Shown here: piece by piece, positions 1-7,406 of the stretch
Layout: every line of letters begins with the position of its first letter
Position numbering within the stretch: position 1 is the stretch's first letter
DNA from: HXMU1420-2 sp040830545
GTDB taxonomy: Bacteria > Pseudomonadota > Alphaproteobacteria > Rhodobacterales > Rhodobacteraceae
Assembly (NCBI GenBank): GCA_040830545.1
Contig: JBFOMB010000030.1
Coordinates: 1-64,000 of the forward strand
DNA length: 64,000 nucleotides
Reading direction: 5' to 3'
Notes under the pieces: generated by a model
Told to the model about the DNA's origin: nothing
The model's database searches: none
Seen by the model: only the letters and a program-made list of their open reading frames with translations
Made by a program: the position numbers and the translations under genes

Positions 1-826
1 GAACGGCTTCGTTTGTCGCAGCCGGTACCAGCGTCGGATCGGCCGTGAGAATGTCCCACTGGCCTCGGTCGAATGCCAGGTAGCGAAACCTGTAACCGAT
101 GACGAAGATTGTCGTATCCGGCGCCGGGCCAATAGATTCGCGAAACATGCCAGGGCATTGGCTGCGCTCGACCTTTCCCGCGTCAGCGGCCTGATACAGC
201 CTGTCGGCCCAGCCGTCCGGTTTCAGGTTGGGCGGGATCGCCTCGGCTATACAATACTGATGCAATTCCTGAATCTGGGGGATTGCCGCCTTGCCCAGGT
301 CATTCATGGGCCCCATCGCGTTGAAGGTCGCGGCGGCCCATTTCAGCATGTTTTCCTTGCCCGTGTCCGGTAGCCCCACGAATTCACGCACCAGGTTCAT
401 CGGCAGGACATGGGCCACATCCGCCATGGCATCGACCGTGCCGCGCGCGCAGATGTCGTCGACCAGCACGCGCGCGGCCTCTTTCACCTGATCTTCGATC
501 TCGCGCAGACCACGGGGGCGCAAGGGGACGCCAGTCACGTTGCGGATTTCGTCATGCAGCGGCGGGTCGCTGGTCAGGGAGTTTGCCCGTCCGGGACCGG
601 AGGTCGCCTCGTTCACCTTGGGGTCCATTGCAACGCCTTTGGCCGTGGTGAACGCCTGCCAGTTGCCCAGAACCTCTTTCACCTCGGCATAACGTGCGAC
701 GACCCACATGTCATAACGTGACATCCATACCGCCGGACCCAAATCGCGTATCTCTCTCCACGCGTCATAAGGCGTGCGGATCAACGCGTCAGAAAACAGG
801 TCGATGTCGGTTTCGGGTCTGTGCAT
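1..826 (-). CDS. Cytochrome P450, N-terminal part (cut by window edge)
   Basis: This is a minus-strand frame open from ATG 826 to the window edge, giving 275 residues. A GAGGGGAG ribosome binding site sits 9-16 bases upstream. Family marks are SDPPLHDEIR at residues 86-95 (the region of the usual DPPxHxxxR), an I-helix-like PDTT at 236-239 and GQWDILTADPTLVPAATNEA at about 255-274, which matches the QWxxLxxDPxLxPxAxEE segment before the ExxR helix. The heme-ligand cysteine and the ExxR motif itself lie outside the window, so function cannot be confirmed. The gene starts 21 bp after the 3-hydroxyanthranilate dioxygenase stop on the same strand and is probably cotranscribed with it. A role as an aromatic or heterocycle monooxygenase is inference from that neighbour. 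Confidence 0.85.
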   Translation of the reverse strand, partial: MHRPETDIDLFSDALIRTPYDAWREIRDLGPAVWMSRYDMWVVARYAEVKEVLGNWQAFTTAKGVAMDPKVNEATSGPGRANSLTSDPPLHDEIRNVTGVPLRPRGLREIEDQVKEAARVLVDDICARGTVDAMADVAHVLPMNLVREFVGLPDTGKENMLKWAAATFNAMGPMNDLGKAAIPQIQELHQYCIAEAIPPNLKPDGWADRLYQAADAGKVERSQCPGMFRESIGPAPDTTIFVIGYRFRYLAFDRGQWDILTADPTLVPAATNEAV

Positions 827-847
827 CGCGGCGACGCTCCCCTCAGA

Positions 848-1390
848 TCAAAGCTGCACCCAGCCCTCGGGCGGCTCTTTGCCCGGATGCAACGCGTTGC
901 AGGCGGGGCACGTGCGATCCTCTTCCGAGGCATAGAATTTCTGGTAGACGGGCGGCAGGTCATCGACGATGGATTTCAACTGCATCTCGGCCCGGTGGAC
1001 CAGCGATCCGCATTCAAAACAGTACCATTCGATTGCGTCCAGTTCGCCCGTCTGCCGTTTGGGTTCGATCACCAGACCAACTGATCCTTCCTGGGGACGT
1101 TGCGGCGAATGGCGCACATGGGGTGGCAGCAGGAAAATCTCACCCTCGCGAATGGGGACGTCGTAGAACTCGGTGCCATCGAACAGCTTCAACAGCATGT
1201 CCCCTTCAAGCTGGTAGAAGAATTCTTCGACCGGGTCGTCGTGGTAATCGGTGCGCTTGTTCGGGCCACCAACCACGGTGACCATCAGGTCCGCGTCCTC
1301 GAACACCATTTTGTTGCCAACCGGGGGTTTCAGCAGGTGGCGATGTTCGTCGATCCAAGCCTTGAAGTTGAATGCCGAAAGTCTGGACAT
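848..1390 (-). CDS. nbaC: 3-hydroxyanthranilate 3,4-dioxygenase
   Basis: This non-heme iron cupin should open the ring of 3-hydroxyanthranilate to 2-amino-3-carboxymuconate semialdehyde. Start ATG 1390 gives 180 residues with GGGAG 7 nt upstream; an in-frame start at 1408 is possible but lacks a site. From memory of the characterised Cupriavidus enzyme, every key residue is present at an offset of one: iron ligands H50, E56 and H94; substrate-binding N26, R46, R98 and E109; and the C-terminal rubredoxin-like metal site C124, C127, C161, C164. This makes the family call firm. No kynureninase, kynurenine monooxygenase or ACMS decarboxylase lies in the window, so the source and fate of the substrate are unknown. 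The gene is followed by the P450. Confidence 0.93.
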   Translation of the reverse strand: MSRLSAFNFKAWIDEHRHLLKPPVGNKMVFEDADLMVTVVGGPNKRTDYHDDPVEEFFYQLEGDMLLKLFDGTEFYDVPIREGEIFLLPPHVRHSPQRPQEGSVGLVIEPKRQTGELDAIEWYCFECGSLVHRAEMQLKSIVDDLPPVYQKFYASEEDRTCPACNALHPGKEPPEGWVQL

Positions 1391-1476
1391 GGTGCACTCC
1401 CTTTCCACAAAGTCTGTGTGACAATTCCCACTGCGGCAAAGAAATTGTCAGCATGTAGGTATCCGAATTCCTTATA

Positions 1477-2430
1477 TCAGATTTGCAGCCCGCATTCCTG
1501 AAACCCGGCTTGAATGATCGTTTTCTCGGCATCGGTCAGTTCCAGCATCGGCGCGCGCACGCGCCCACCGGTCTGACCCAGAAGCTCCTGCCAGTATTTG
1601 CCGAATGCCGTGGGTTTGCCTGCCGGTTTCGTGCGTTTCATCGCGTCGCGAACGGGGTTCAGGCTGTCGAAGACACGACGCGCTTCGTCGGCTTTTCCTG
1701 CAAAGGCCAGCCGCGTGTATTCGTTCATCCGCTGATCGTTTTTCGTCTGCAACTGATAGGGCGGCGAGGAGCAGAGGTAGAGTTTCCAGTCAAGTTCCAG
1801 AATATTGTCGAGCCATTCATGTTCAGCCGAGGTCGACACGTGAATCTTGTCACCGACCATGTGGGTCAGACGGACATACATGTCGCGCGGGACCGAATAC
1901 TTGATGGCCACGATATTGGGCAATTCGGCAATGCGCGCGCATTCCTCAGGCTGCATGAGGTAGCCGCTGTCCGGATGGCTCCACATCGCGATGCCAATGT
2001 CCAGTTCGTCACAGAAGCGTTTGTAATATTGGTAAAGCACTTCGCCCCGGTCCTGACAAAAGCTGAGCATCGGGGCATGCACGACGACGTAGTCGGCGCC
2101 GCAGTTCTGCGCGTGATGGCCCAGTTCCAGCGCCGTATTCATGTTCTGATCCGAGATCGACATGATCGTCCCGGCCTTGCCCGCGCATTCCTCGACCGCG
2201 ATGGACATGTTGCGTTTCCGCTCTTCCAGGCTCATTGCCCAGAACTCGCCCTGCTTGCCTGCGATGAACAGGCCCTGAATGTCCAGATCGTCGATCCAGT
2301 GACGGATGTTGGCGCGCAGGCCGGTTTCGTCCAGCGACAGATCCTCGGCAAACGGGTTCAGGGCGGCGGCCCAGATGCCTGTCATATGCTCGCGCGCATA
2401 TGCCTTGGCGTCGTGTTTTGTGTATTTCAT
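1477..2430 (-). CDS. Dihydrodipicolinate synthase-family lyase, substrate unknown
   Basis: A (beta/alpha)8 class I aldolase or lyase of the DapA/N-acetylneuraminate lyase superfamily, 317 residues from ATG 2430. A longer open frame to 2763 would run through the promoter region and overlap the divergent gene. The Schiff-base lysine is visible as K177 in NIVAIKYSV. The pyruvate-binding GTTGE loop is instead GKQGE at 58-62, and the catalytic tyrosine of the usual YNxP motif is replaced by tryptophan (MWSHP, 149-153). It is therefore unlikely to be DapA itself. The gene lies upstream of and codirectional with the dioxygenase (86 bp gap) and is divergent from the aspartate-dehydrogenase-like gene. 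It may cleave or hydrate a 2-oxo acid formed after ring opening, but that is inference. Confidence 0.8.
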   Translation of the reverse strand: MKYTKHDAKAYAREHMTGIWAAALNPFAEDLSLDETGLRANIRHWIDDLDIQGLFIAGKQGEFWAMSLEERKRNMSIAVEECAGKAGTIMSISDQNMNTALELGHHAQNCGADYVVVHAPMLSFCQDRGEVLYQYYKRFCDELDIGIAMWSHPDSGYLMQPEECARIAELPNIVAIKYSVPRDMYVRLTHMVGDKIHVSTSAEHEWLDNILELDWKLYLCSSPPYQLQTKNDQRMNEYTRLAFAGKADEARRVFDSLNPVRDAMKRTKPAGKPTAFGKYWQELLGQTGGRVRAPMLELTDAEKTIIQAGFQECGLQI

Positions 2431-2505
2431 GGACAGGGGCCCCTTTGATCGCTTGCGCCAAGGAAACCGCATCGCGGCGGAGTCGTCCAAGGTGAAACCC
2501 GCAAT

Positions 2506-2530
2506 TGGATATTCAAAAAAGGAATATCCA
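2506..2530. promoter_or_regulatory. Inverted repeat with LysR-box geometry in divergent promoter
   Basis: Two perfect 9-bp arms, TGGATATTC (2506-2514) and GAATATCCA (2522-2530), flank a 7-bp A-rich spacer. T2512 and A2524 are separated by exactly 11 bases, the T-N11-A geometry of LysR-family recognition sites. The site lies in the 147-bp gap between the divergent lyase (start 2430) and aspartate-dehydrogenase-like gene (start 2578). The only LysR gene nearby is the next one in the plus-strand unit, which is the inferred binder. Confidence 0.65.
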
Positions 2531-2577
2531 GCAGTTTCCAATTCCGGTGGGCCGAGAACCGGCCTAGGGTTGCAGCC

Positions 2578-3351
2578 ATGATTATCGGATTGATCGGACG
2601 CGGCGCGATTGCGCGCTATGTGAGCGAGGCGCTGGATCAGCGGGGGCATCGGGTTGGGGCCATCCTGTTGCGCCCAGACCGGGTGGACCCGGACGCAGCG
2701 CTTCAGGTGGGGTCGGTGCAGGCGTTGCCGGATCTGGACCTGATGATAGATTGCGCCGGGCATGATGCACTGCGGTCTTATGGGCCAGAGATTCTAGCGC
2801 GAGGCGTGGACATGATCACCGTGTCCATCGGGGCGCTGGCGGATGCAGAGACAGAGCGCGCGTTGACCCGCGCAGCTGAGGCCGGAGGCGCGCGGCTGCA
2901 TCTGGCGAGCGGGGCCATTGGCGCGCTGGACTGTCTGAGTGCGGCACGGGCGGGTCAGTTATCGTCGGTCACCTATACGGGTCGGAAGCCGCCGCATGGG
3001 TGGAAAGGATCACCTGTCGATGCAAAGCTGGACCTGGACGGGTTGACCGACGGGTCGGCGGTGCATTTCGAAGGCACAGCGCGCGCGGCGGCCTTGGAAT
3101 ATCCCAAAAACGCCAATGTCGCGGCAGCGGTGGCGCTGGCCGGGTTGGGGTTTGATGACACGCAGGTGCGGCTGATCGCGGATGCGACAATCGGACAGAA
3201 CATTCACGAGGTCACGGCAGAGGGTGACTTTGGCCAGTTCCATTTCCAGATTGCCGGGAACGCCCTGCCCGATAACCCGCGCTCCTCCGCCTTGGCGGCG
3301 ATGAGCGTGGTCAGCAAGCTGGACCAGTTGAACCGGAGCGTCACGTTGTGA
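2578..3351 (+). CDS. L-aspartate dehydrogenase-like NAD(P)-dependent enzyme
   Basis: 257 residues. The N-terminal Rossmann motif GLIGRGAIA (4-12) binds the dinucleotide. The family signature YPKNANVAAAVA (175-186) and the catalytic histidine region QNIHEV (H210) match aspartate dehydrogenases of the NadX type. In NAD synthesis NadX oxidises aspartate to iminoaspartate, but no nadA or nadC is adjacent. Here the gene heads a plus-strand unit with a LysR regulator (4-bp overlap) and an aldehyde dehydrogenase, and is divergent from the lyase-dioxygenase-P450 unit. A role as a catabolic amino acid or imine dehydrogenase is therefore as likely as NAD synthesis. Confidence 0.82.
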   Translation: MIIGLIGRGAIARYVSEALDQRGHRVGAILLRPDRVDPDAALQVGSVQALPDLDLMIDCAGHDALRSYGPEILARGVDMITVSIGALADAETERALTRAAEAGGARLHLASGAIGALDCLSAARAGQLSSVTYTGRKPPHGWKGSPVDAKLDLDGLTDGSAVHFEGTARAAALEYPKNANVAAAVALAGLGFDDTQVRLIADATIGQNIHEVTAEGDFGQFHFQIAGNALPDNPRSSALAAMSVVSKLDQLNRSVTL

Positions 3352-4298
3352 TTGCGCGCCATGAACGCATCGTCGACCGGGCACTGACCCGGCTGAAGCT
3401 GCGGCAGTTGCGGTTGCTGGTCGCTGTGGGCACACATGGCAACATCCAGAATGCGGCGCGGTCAATGGGCGTGTCCCAGCCAGCAGCAACCAAGATGATT
3501 CAGGATCTGGAACTGGATTTCGAGGTCAAGCTGTTTGATCGCACCAATCGCGGTGTGGTGCCGACGGTGTTCGGTGAAACGCTGATCCGGCATGGAAAGC
3601 TGATCTTTGCCCAGATTTCCAACGCGGCGCAGGAGCTGGACGATCTGAGCGAAGGGAATGCGGGCCGGGTTGTGGTGGGCACATTGTTGGCCGCGTCGAC
3701 CAGCCTGTTGCCAACCGCCATTGAAATCCTATTGGCTGAGCGGCCCAATGTGGCGATCAAGATCAGCGAAGGCACAAACGAGGTTTTGATGCCGGGCCTT
3801 TTGTCGGGTGAAATCGACATGGTGGTGGGCCGCCTGCCCTCGCACAGGCACCGCAACAAGATCCGTCAGGAAAAACTGTTCGAAGACCGCATTCTGGCCA
3901 TTGCCGGTCCGGATCACCCGCTGGCGGGCAAGGCGGGTGTGAGTTTTGCCCAGACAAAGCCCTTTGGCTGGATCTTACCGCCTTTGGAAACGACGCTGCG
4001 GCGGCAGGTCGACCAGTTTTTTGTCGGGCAGCAGCAATATGTGCCGCCTGTGTCTATCGAAAGCGTGTCTTACCTGACCAACCGGGCGCTGTTGCAATCG
4101 CGCGACCTGATCGGGTTGCTGCCTGCCGAGGTCGTGTCGCATGACATTCAGAACGGTCACCTTGTGCAGATCAATTGGGAGGTGCCGTTTGGACATGGAC
4201 CGATTGGCGTGTCCCTGCGGGCCGATGACGACCTGTCGCCTGCGGGCCGCGCGTTCAAGGCAGCGTTACACGCGGCGGCGCAATCCAGACCCGCCTGA
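3348..4298 (+). CDS. LysR-family transcriptional regulator
   Basis: 316 residues from a GTG start that overlaps the preceding stop as GTGA, implying translational coupling with the dehydrogenase gene. The N-terminal winged helix-turn-helix (about 20-80) includes AARSMGVSQPAATKMIQDLE. The remainder is a periplasmic-binding-protein-like effector domain. It most likely controls the divergent promoter at 2431-2577, which holds a T-N11-A dyad (2506-2530). The effector is unknown; an intermediate of the pathway encoded around it is the simplest guess. Confidence 0.92.
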   Translation: MIARHERIVDRALTRLKLRQLRLLVAVGTHGNIQNAARSMGVSQPAATKMIQDLELDFEVKLFDRTNRGVVPTVFGETLIRHGKLIFAQISNAAQELDDLSEGNAGRVVVGTLLAASTSLLPTAIEILLAERPNVAIKISEGTNEVLMPGLLSGEIDMVVGRLPSHRHRNKIRQEKLFEDRILAIAGPDHPLAGKAGVSFAQTKPFGWILPPLETTLRRQVDQFFVGQQQYVPPVSIESVSYLTNRALLQSRDLIGLLPAEVVSHDIQNGHLVQINWEVPFGHGPIGVSLRADDDLSPAGRAFKAALHAAAQSRPA

Positions 4299-4393
4299 TA
4301 TTCCTCAATCTGATACCAGTATTCCGCCAATTCACTTGAAGCGACCAAAGGGGACGGGTGAACTGGGCTCAGGACGACCGGAGGTGTAACGTC

Positions 4394-5824
4394 ATGTATC
4401 CCGATCTACATCTGTTTATCGACGGCGCGTGGCGCAAAACCCGCACCGACCGGCCCGTCATCAATCCGGCCACCGAGGACGAGATCGGGCGCCTGCCCGT
4501 GGCAGAGCAAAGCGATCTGGATGACGCTTTGGCCGCTGCAGTCAAAGGGTTTGAGATCTGGCGGCGCACCTCGCCACGTGACCGGTCCGACACCATCCTG
4601 CGCGCTGCCGCATTGATGCGGGCCCGGCAGGAAGAGATTGCAACCTCCATGACGCTGGAACATGGCAAACCGCTGAAACAGGCGCGGCTGGAGGTCATCC
4701 GGGGGGCAGAGTTCTTTGAATGGGACGCAGGCGAAGCCATGCGCACCTATGGCCGGATTATCCCCGCCGCGCGGGGGCACAAATTTGCGGTGCATCATCA
4801 GCCCGTGGGCGTGGTTGCGGCCTTCAGCCCGTGGAATTTCCCGATGAGCCAACCGGCGCGCAAGATCGCTGGCGCGCTGGCCTCGGGCTGCTCTGTGATC
4901 CTGAAAGCGGCGGAGGAAACACCGGCGGGGGCACTGCATATCGCAAAGGCGTTTCAGGACGCGGGTTTGCCGCCCGGTGTTCTGAATCTTGTCTTCGGCA
5001 ACCCAGCAGAGATATCCGGCTATCTGATCCCGCAAGACCCTGTGCGGCTGGTGGCGTTCACCGGCTCCACCACTGTCGGTCGCCACCTGACCACGCTCGC
5101 CGCGCAACATGACACGCGGGTGTTGATGGAACTGGGCGGTCATGCGCCGGTAATCGTTTGCGAGGACACGGATGTGCAGGCCGCAGGCGTTTCCAGCGCC
5201 GTGCGCAAGATGCGCAATGCCGGGCAGGTCTGTACCTCGCCCACCCGGTTCTTTGCGCATGAAAGCATCTTTGACGCCTACGCCGCGACTTTTGTTGAGC
5301 GAGCAAAGGCTACCGTGGTGGGGAACGGAATGGATGATGGAGTGGAAATGGGGCCGACGGCAAACGAACGCCGGGTACCTACCCTGACCGAACTGGTCGA
5401 AGACGCCGTGGCCCATGGCGCGACATTGGCCACGGGTGGCGCGCGTCACGGAAACACGGGGTATTTCTTTCAGCCGACTGTATTGTTGAACGTGCCCGAA
5501 ACCGCGCGGATCATGCAGGAGGAACCCTTTGGCCCCGTGGCGGTGATCAACCCGGTCACGTCGCTTGATCACGCCATCGAGCAGGCCAATTCCGTGCCCT
5601 ACGGCCTGGCCGGATATGCGTTCACCAATCGTGCGGACTACATCGACCGGCTGGTAGACGAGGTCGAGGTTGGCAACCTGTCCATCAACACGTTAGAGGC
5701 CTCCATGCCCGAAACCCCCTTTGGTGGGGTCAAATCCAGTGGTTATGGCCGCGAGGGCGGAACAGAGGGATTGGACAATTACATGACCGTCAAAAACGTC
5801 TGGCACGCCGCGACGATCGCCTGA
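4394..5824 (+). CDS. NAD(P)-dependent aldehyde dehydrogenase (succinate-semialdehyde dehydrogenase-like)
   Basis: 476 residues from ATG 4394, preceded by GGAGGTG with 7-nt spacing; the longer frame from 4358 has no such site. It has the ALDH fold with the catalytic cysteine in NAGQVCTSPT (C280), the general base glutamate in MELGGHAP (E246) and the cofactor loop FTGSTTVG. It oxidises an aldehyde to the acid. The sequence resembles succinate-semialdehyde dehydrogenases more than 2-aminomuconate-semialdehyde dehydrogenases, which usually carry ELGGKNP, so a role just downstream of the dioxygenase is not proven. It follows the LysR gene by 95 bp. Confidence 0.9.
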   Translation: MYPDLHLFIDGAWRKTRTDRPVINPATEDEIGRLPVAEQSDLDDALAAAVKGFEIWRRTSPRDRSDTILRAAALMRARQEEIATSMTLEHGKPLKQARLEVIRGAEFFEWDAGEAMRTYGRIIPAARGHKFAVHHQPVGVVAAFSPWNFPMSQPARKIAGALASGCSVILKAAEETPAGALHIAKAFQDAGLPPGVLNLVFGNPAEISGYLIPQDPVRLVAFTGSTTVGRHLTTLAAQHDTRVLMELGGHAPVIVCEDTDVQAAGVSSAVRKMRNAGQVCTSPTRFFAHESIFDAYAATFVERAKATVVGNGMDDGVEMGPTANERRVPTLTELVEDAVAHGATLATGGARHGNTGYFFQPTVLLNVPETARIMQEEPFGPVAVINPVTSLDHAIEQANSVPYGLAGYAFTNRADYIDRLVDEVEVGNLSINTLEASMPETPFGGVKSSGYGREGGTEGLDNYMTVKNVWHAATIA

Positions 5825-5894
5825 GGAAGACGGGTCAGCAGAATGTCATGGTGACACACGGCACGGGAAAACCCGCGCCGCTGTCTGTACCGGA

Positions 5895-6338
5895 TCAGGA
5901 CCCGCTGTCATCCCCTTCGACCGCAGGGGAAACCGATTCCAGATAAGCCCAAACATCAGCGGCCTCTTCAGCTTTCTTCAGCCGAAAGGTCATCTTGGCC
6001 CGGGCCTTGCTGTCGTCCAGGTAGGTTTTCAGATACTTGGACGGATCAGCGACATAGGCGATGAACTGTTCTTCGTCCCAGACCAACCCGGCCTCACCCG
6101 CAGCGATCACGTATTTCGAATACTTGAAATCCTCGGTCCCTGCCGTTCGACCCACGACACCCCACAGGTTCGGCCCGGTTTTTCCGCCTTTGACGATGGT
6201 ATCACCATCTGCGGTCTTGATCATGTGGCAGGCCTTGCATTTGTTGAATGCCTTTTCACCCTTGGCGGCATCGCCTTCGGCGAAGGCCTGCGGTGTCAGC
6301 ATGGCAAGGGCGAAGCCTGCGGTCAGTAGGGATCTCAT
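5895..6338 (-). CDS. cycA: Cytochrome c2, periplasmic electron carrier
   Basis: 147 residues with a Sec signal peptide (hydrophobic 3-15, likely cleavage after AFA, residue 20). The class I heme site is CKACH (C34, C37, H38). The sixth ligand methionine lies in ARAKMTFRL near residue 117. The GEKAFNKCKACH start of the mature domain matches alphaproteobacterial cytochrome c2 rather than c552. It should carry electrons between the bc1 complex and terminal oxidase. The tail is acidic and Ser/Asp-rich (EGDDSGS). It faces the aldehyde dehydrogenase 3' end and is probably monocistronic, with its promoter in the 219-bp gap above 6338. Confidence 0.88.
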   Translation of the reverse strand: MRSLLTAGFALAMLTPQAFAEGDAAKGEKAFNKCKACHMIKTADGDTIVKGGKTGPNLWGVVGRTAGTEDFKYSKYVIAAGEAGLVWDEEQFIAYVADPSKYLKTYLDDSKARAKMTFRLKKAEEAADVWAYLESVSPAVEGDDSGS

Positions 6339-6557
6339 AGATTACTCCTCCATCTTGGTGCCTGGGAACGGGTCCCTGTTGGACAAAGTCAACATGACCA
6401 AGCTTTGGCACCAGGATAGGTCTGTGGACACTGGCTCCACAGAACTGTGAGCGCTTCGCGCAACTTTGTGATGGATGGTGTTCGGCTGCGAGGTCGCATG
6501 AGTCCCGCTGTCCATCGCGACATGAACAAATACACCGGCCCATGAAGTTGGGAGTGG

Positions 6558-6920
6558 TTACCCCGCCGCTGGCCCCATGGGTTGCCACAATTCGACCGGG
6601 TTGCCTTCGGGATCGTGGATGCGGGCAAAGCGACCGATTTCGCTGTCCCATTCGGCGCGGGTTTCCACCGCGATGCCTGCACCTTCGAGTTCTGTGATAA
6701 GCGCACTCAGGTCGTCCACACGGAAATTCAGCATGACTTGCCGATCTGGCGGGAAATAGTCGCTGTCGCGCGGGAAGGGGGCAAAAACCGTGGGGCCCGC
6801 CGCCTGCATCCAGGCCCCGGCGGACATGTCGATGCCCAGATGCTTGTTATACCATTCGCCCAGCGCCTGAGGGTCATCCGCCCGCAAGAAAACGCCGCCA
6901 ATTCCGGTTGCCTGTGCCAT
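6558..6920 (-). CDS. VOC-family (glyoxalase/bleomycin-resistance fold) protein
   Basis: 120 residues from ATG 6920, chosen because GGAGGTGACG directly precedes it; the frame extends to 6941. It shows a single VOC module: GGVFLRADDPQALGEWY at the N-terminus, LNFRVDDLSALITELE in the middle, and the C-terminal metal-ligand-like FARIHDPEGNPVELWQP. The glutamate in PVELW and other VOC positions suggest metal binding, but the substrate cannot be read from the sequence. It lies downstream of the HU gene on the same strand, separated by a terminator hairpin. Confidence 0.8.
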   Translation of the reverse strand: MAQATGIGGVFLRADDPQALGEWYNKHLGIDMSAGAWMQAAGPTVFAPFPRDSDYFPPDRQVMLNFRVDDLSALITELEGAGIAVETRAEWDSEIGRFARIHDPEGNPVELWQPMGPAAG

Positions 6921-6940
6921 CGTCACCTCCACAAAACTCA

Positions 6941-6966
6941 AAAGGGCCGCCCTAAGGCGACCCTTT
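6941..6966 (-). terminator. Rho-independent terminator after the HU gene
   Basis: Read on the minus strand, AAAGGG...CCCTTT arms extend to an 11-bp stem with one mismatch and a 4-base loop. A T-rich run (TTTGAGTTTTG) follows. It begins about 25 bp after the HU stop and sits just upstream of the VOC start, so the VOC gene probably has its own promoter or depends on read-through. Confidence 0.6.
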
Positions 6967-6990
6967 CGTAATTCTCTGAACGGCGCAAGC

Positions 6991-7278
6991 TTAGCCGTTG
7001 ACGCTGTCCTTCAGGGCCTTGGCGATGGTCATCTTGACCACCTTGTCGGCTTCCTTGGTGAAGGTTTCGCCAGTGGCCGGGTTGCGCACCTGACGCTCGG
7101 GGCGTTCGCGGCAGTAGATCTTACCCACGCCGGGCAGGGTCACGGCACCGCCGCCGGACACTTCGCGCGTGATGATCGCTGAAACAGCTTCGAGCGCCGC
7201 ACCTGCGGATTTCTTGTCAGTGTCCAATTCCTCAGCCAGAGCAGCAACGAGCTGGGTTTTGGTCAGTGGTTTTGCCAT
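6991..7278 (-). CDS. HU-family nucleoid DNA-binding protein
   Basis: 95 residues from ATG 7278 with GGAG upstream; the open frame to 7317 is not needed. It is a small basic HU/IHF-fold protein: an N-terminal helical dimerisation part (MAKPLTKTQLVAALAEELD) and the DNA-binding beta arm with RNPATGE. The usual GFGTF turn is GVGKI, and the arm is charged (CRERPERQVRNP), so this is a divergent HU paralogue rather than the canonical one. It should bend or coat DNA as a homodimer. It is monocistronic, with a clear terminator downstream. Confidence 0.9.
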   Translation of the reverse strand: MAKPLTKTQLVAALAEELDTDKKSAGAALEAVSAIITREVSGGGAVTLPGVGKIYCRERPERQVRNPATGETFTKEADKVVKMTIAKALKDSVNG

Positions 7279-7406
7279 TTCATGGTCTCCTTTGTCGCCC
7301 GATGTCTTGGGCCTCATTCAAGCATGATAACGCTATGTAGATGATGAACACAACGAATAGTGGCAGATAGCAAGAGCAAATCCGCCTATTTTCGGTGTTT
7401 TTGGCC

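Noticed and set aside
1483..2448. Long plus-strand open frame of 321 codons
   Set aside because: It is the antisense shadow of the DHDPS-family gene, whose minus-strand product has clear family motifs.
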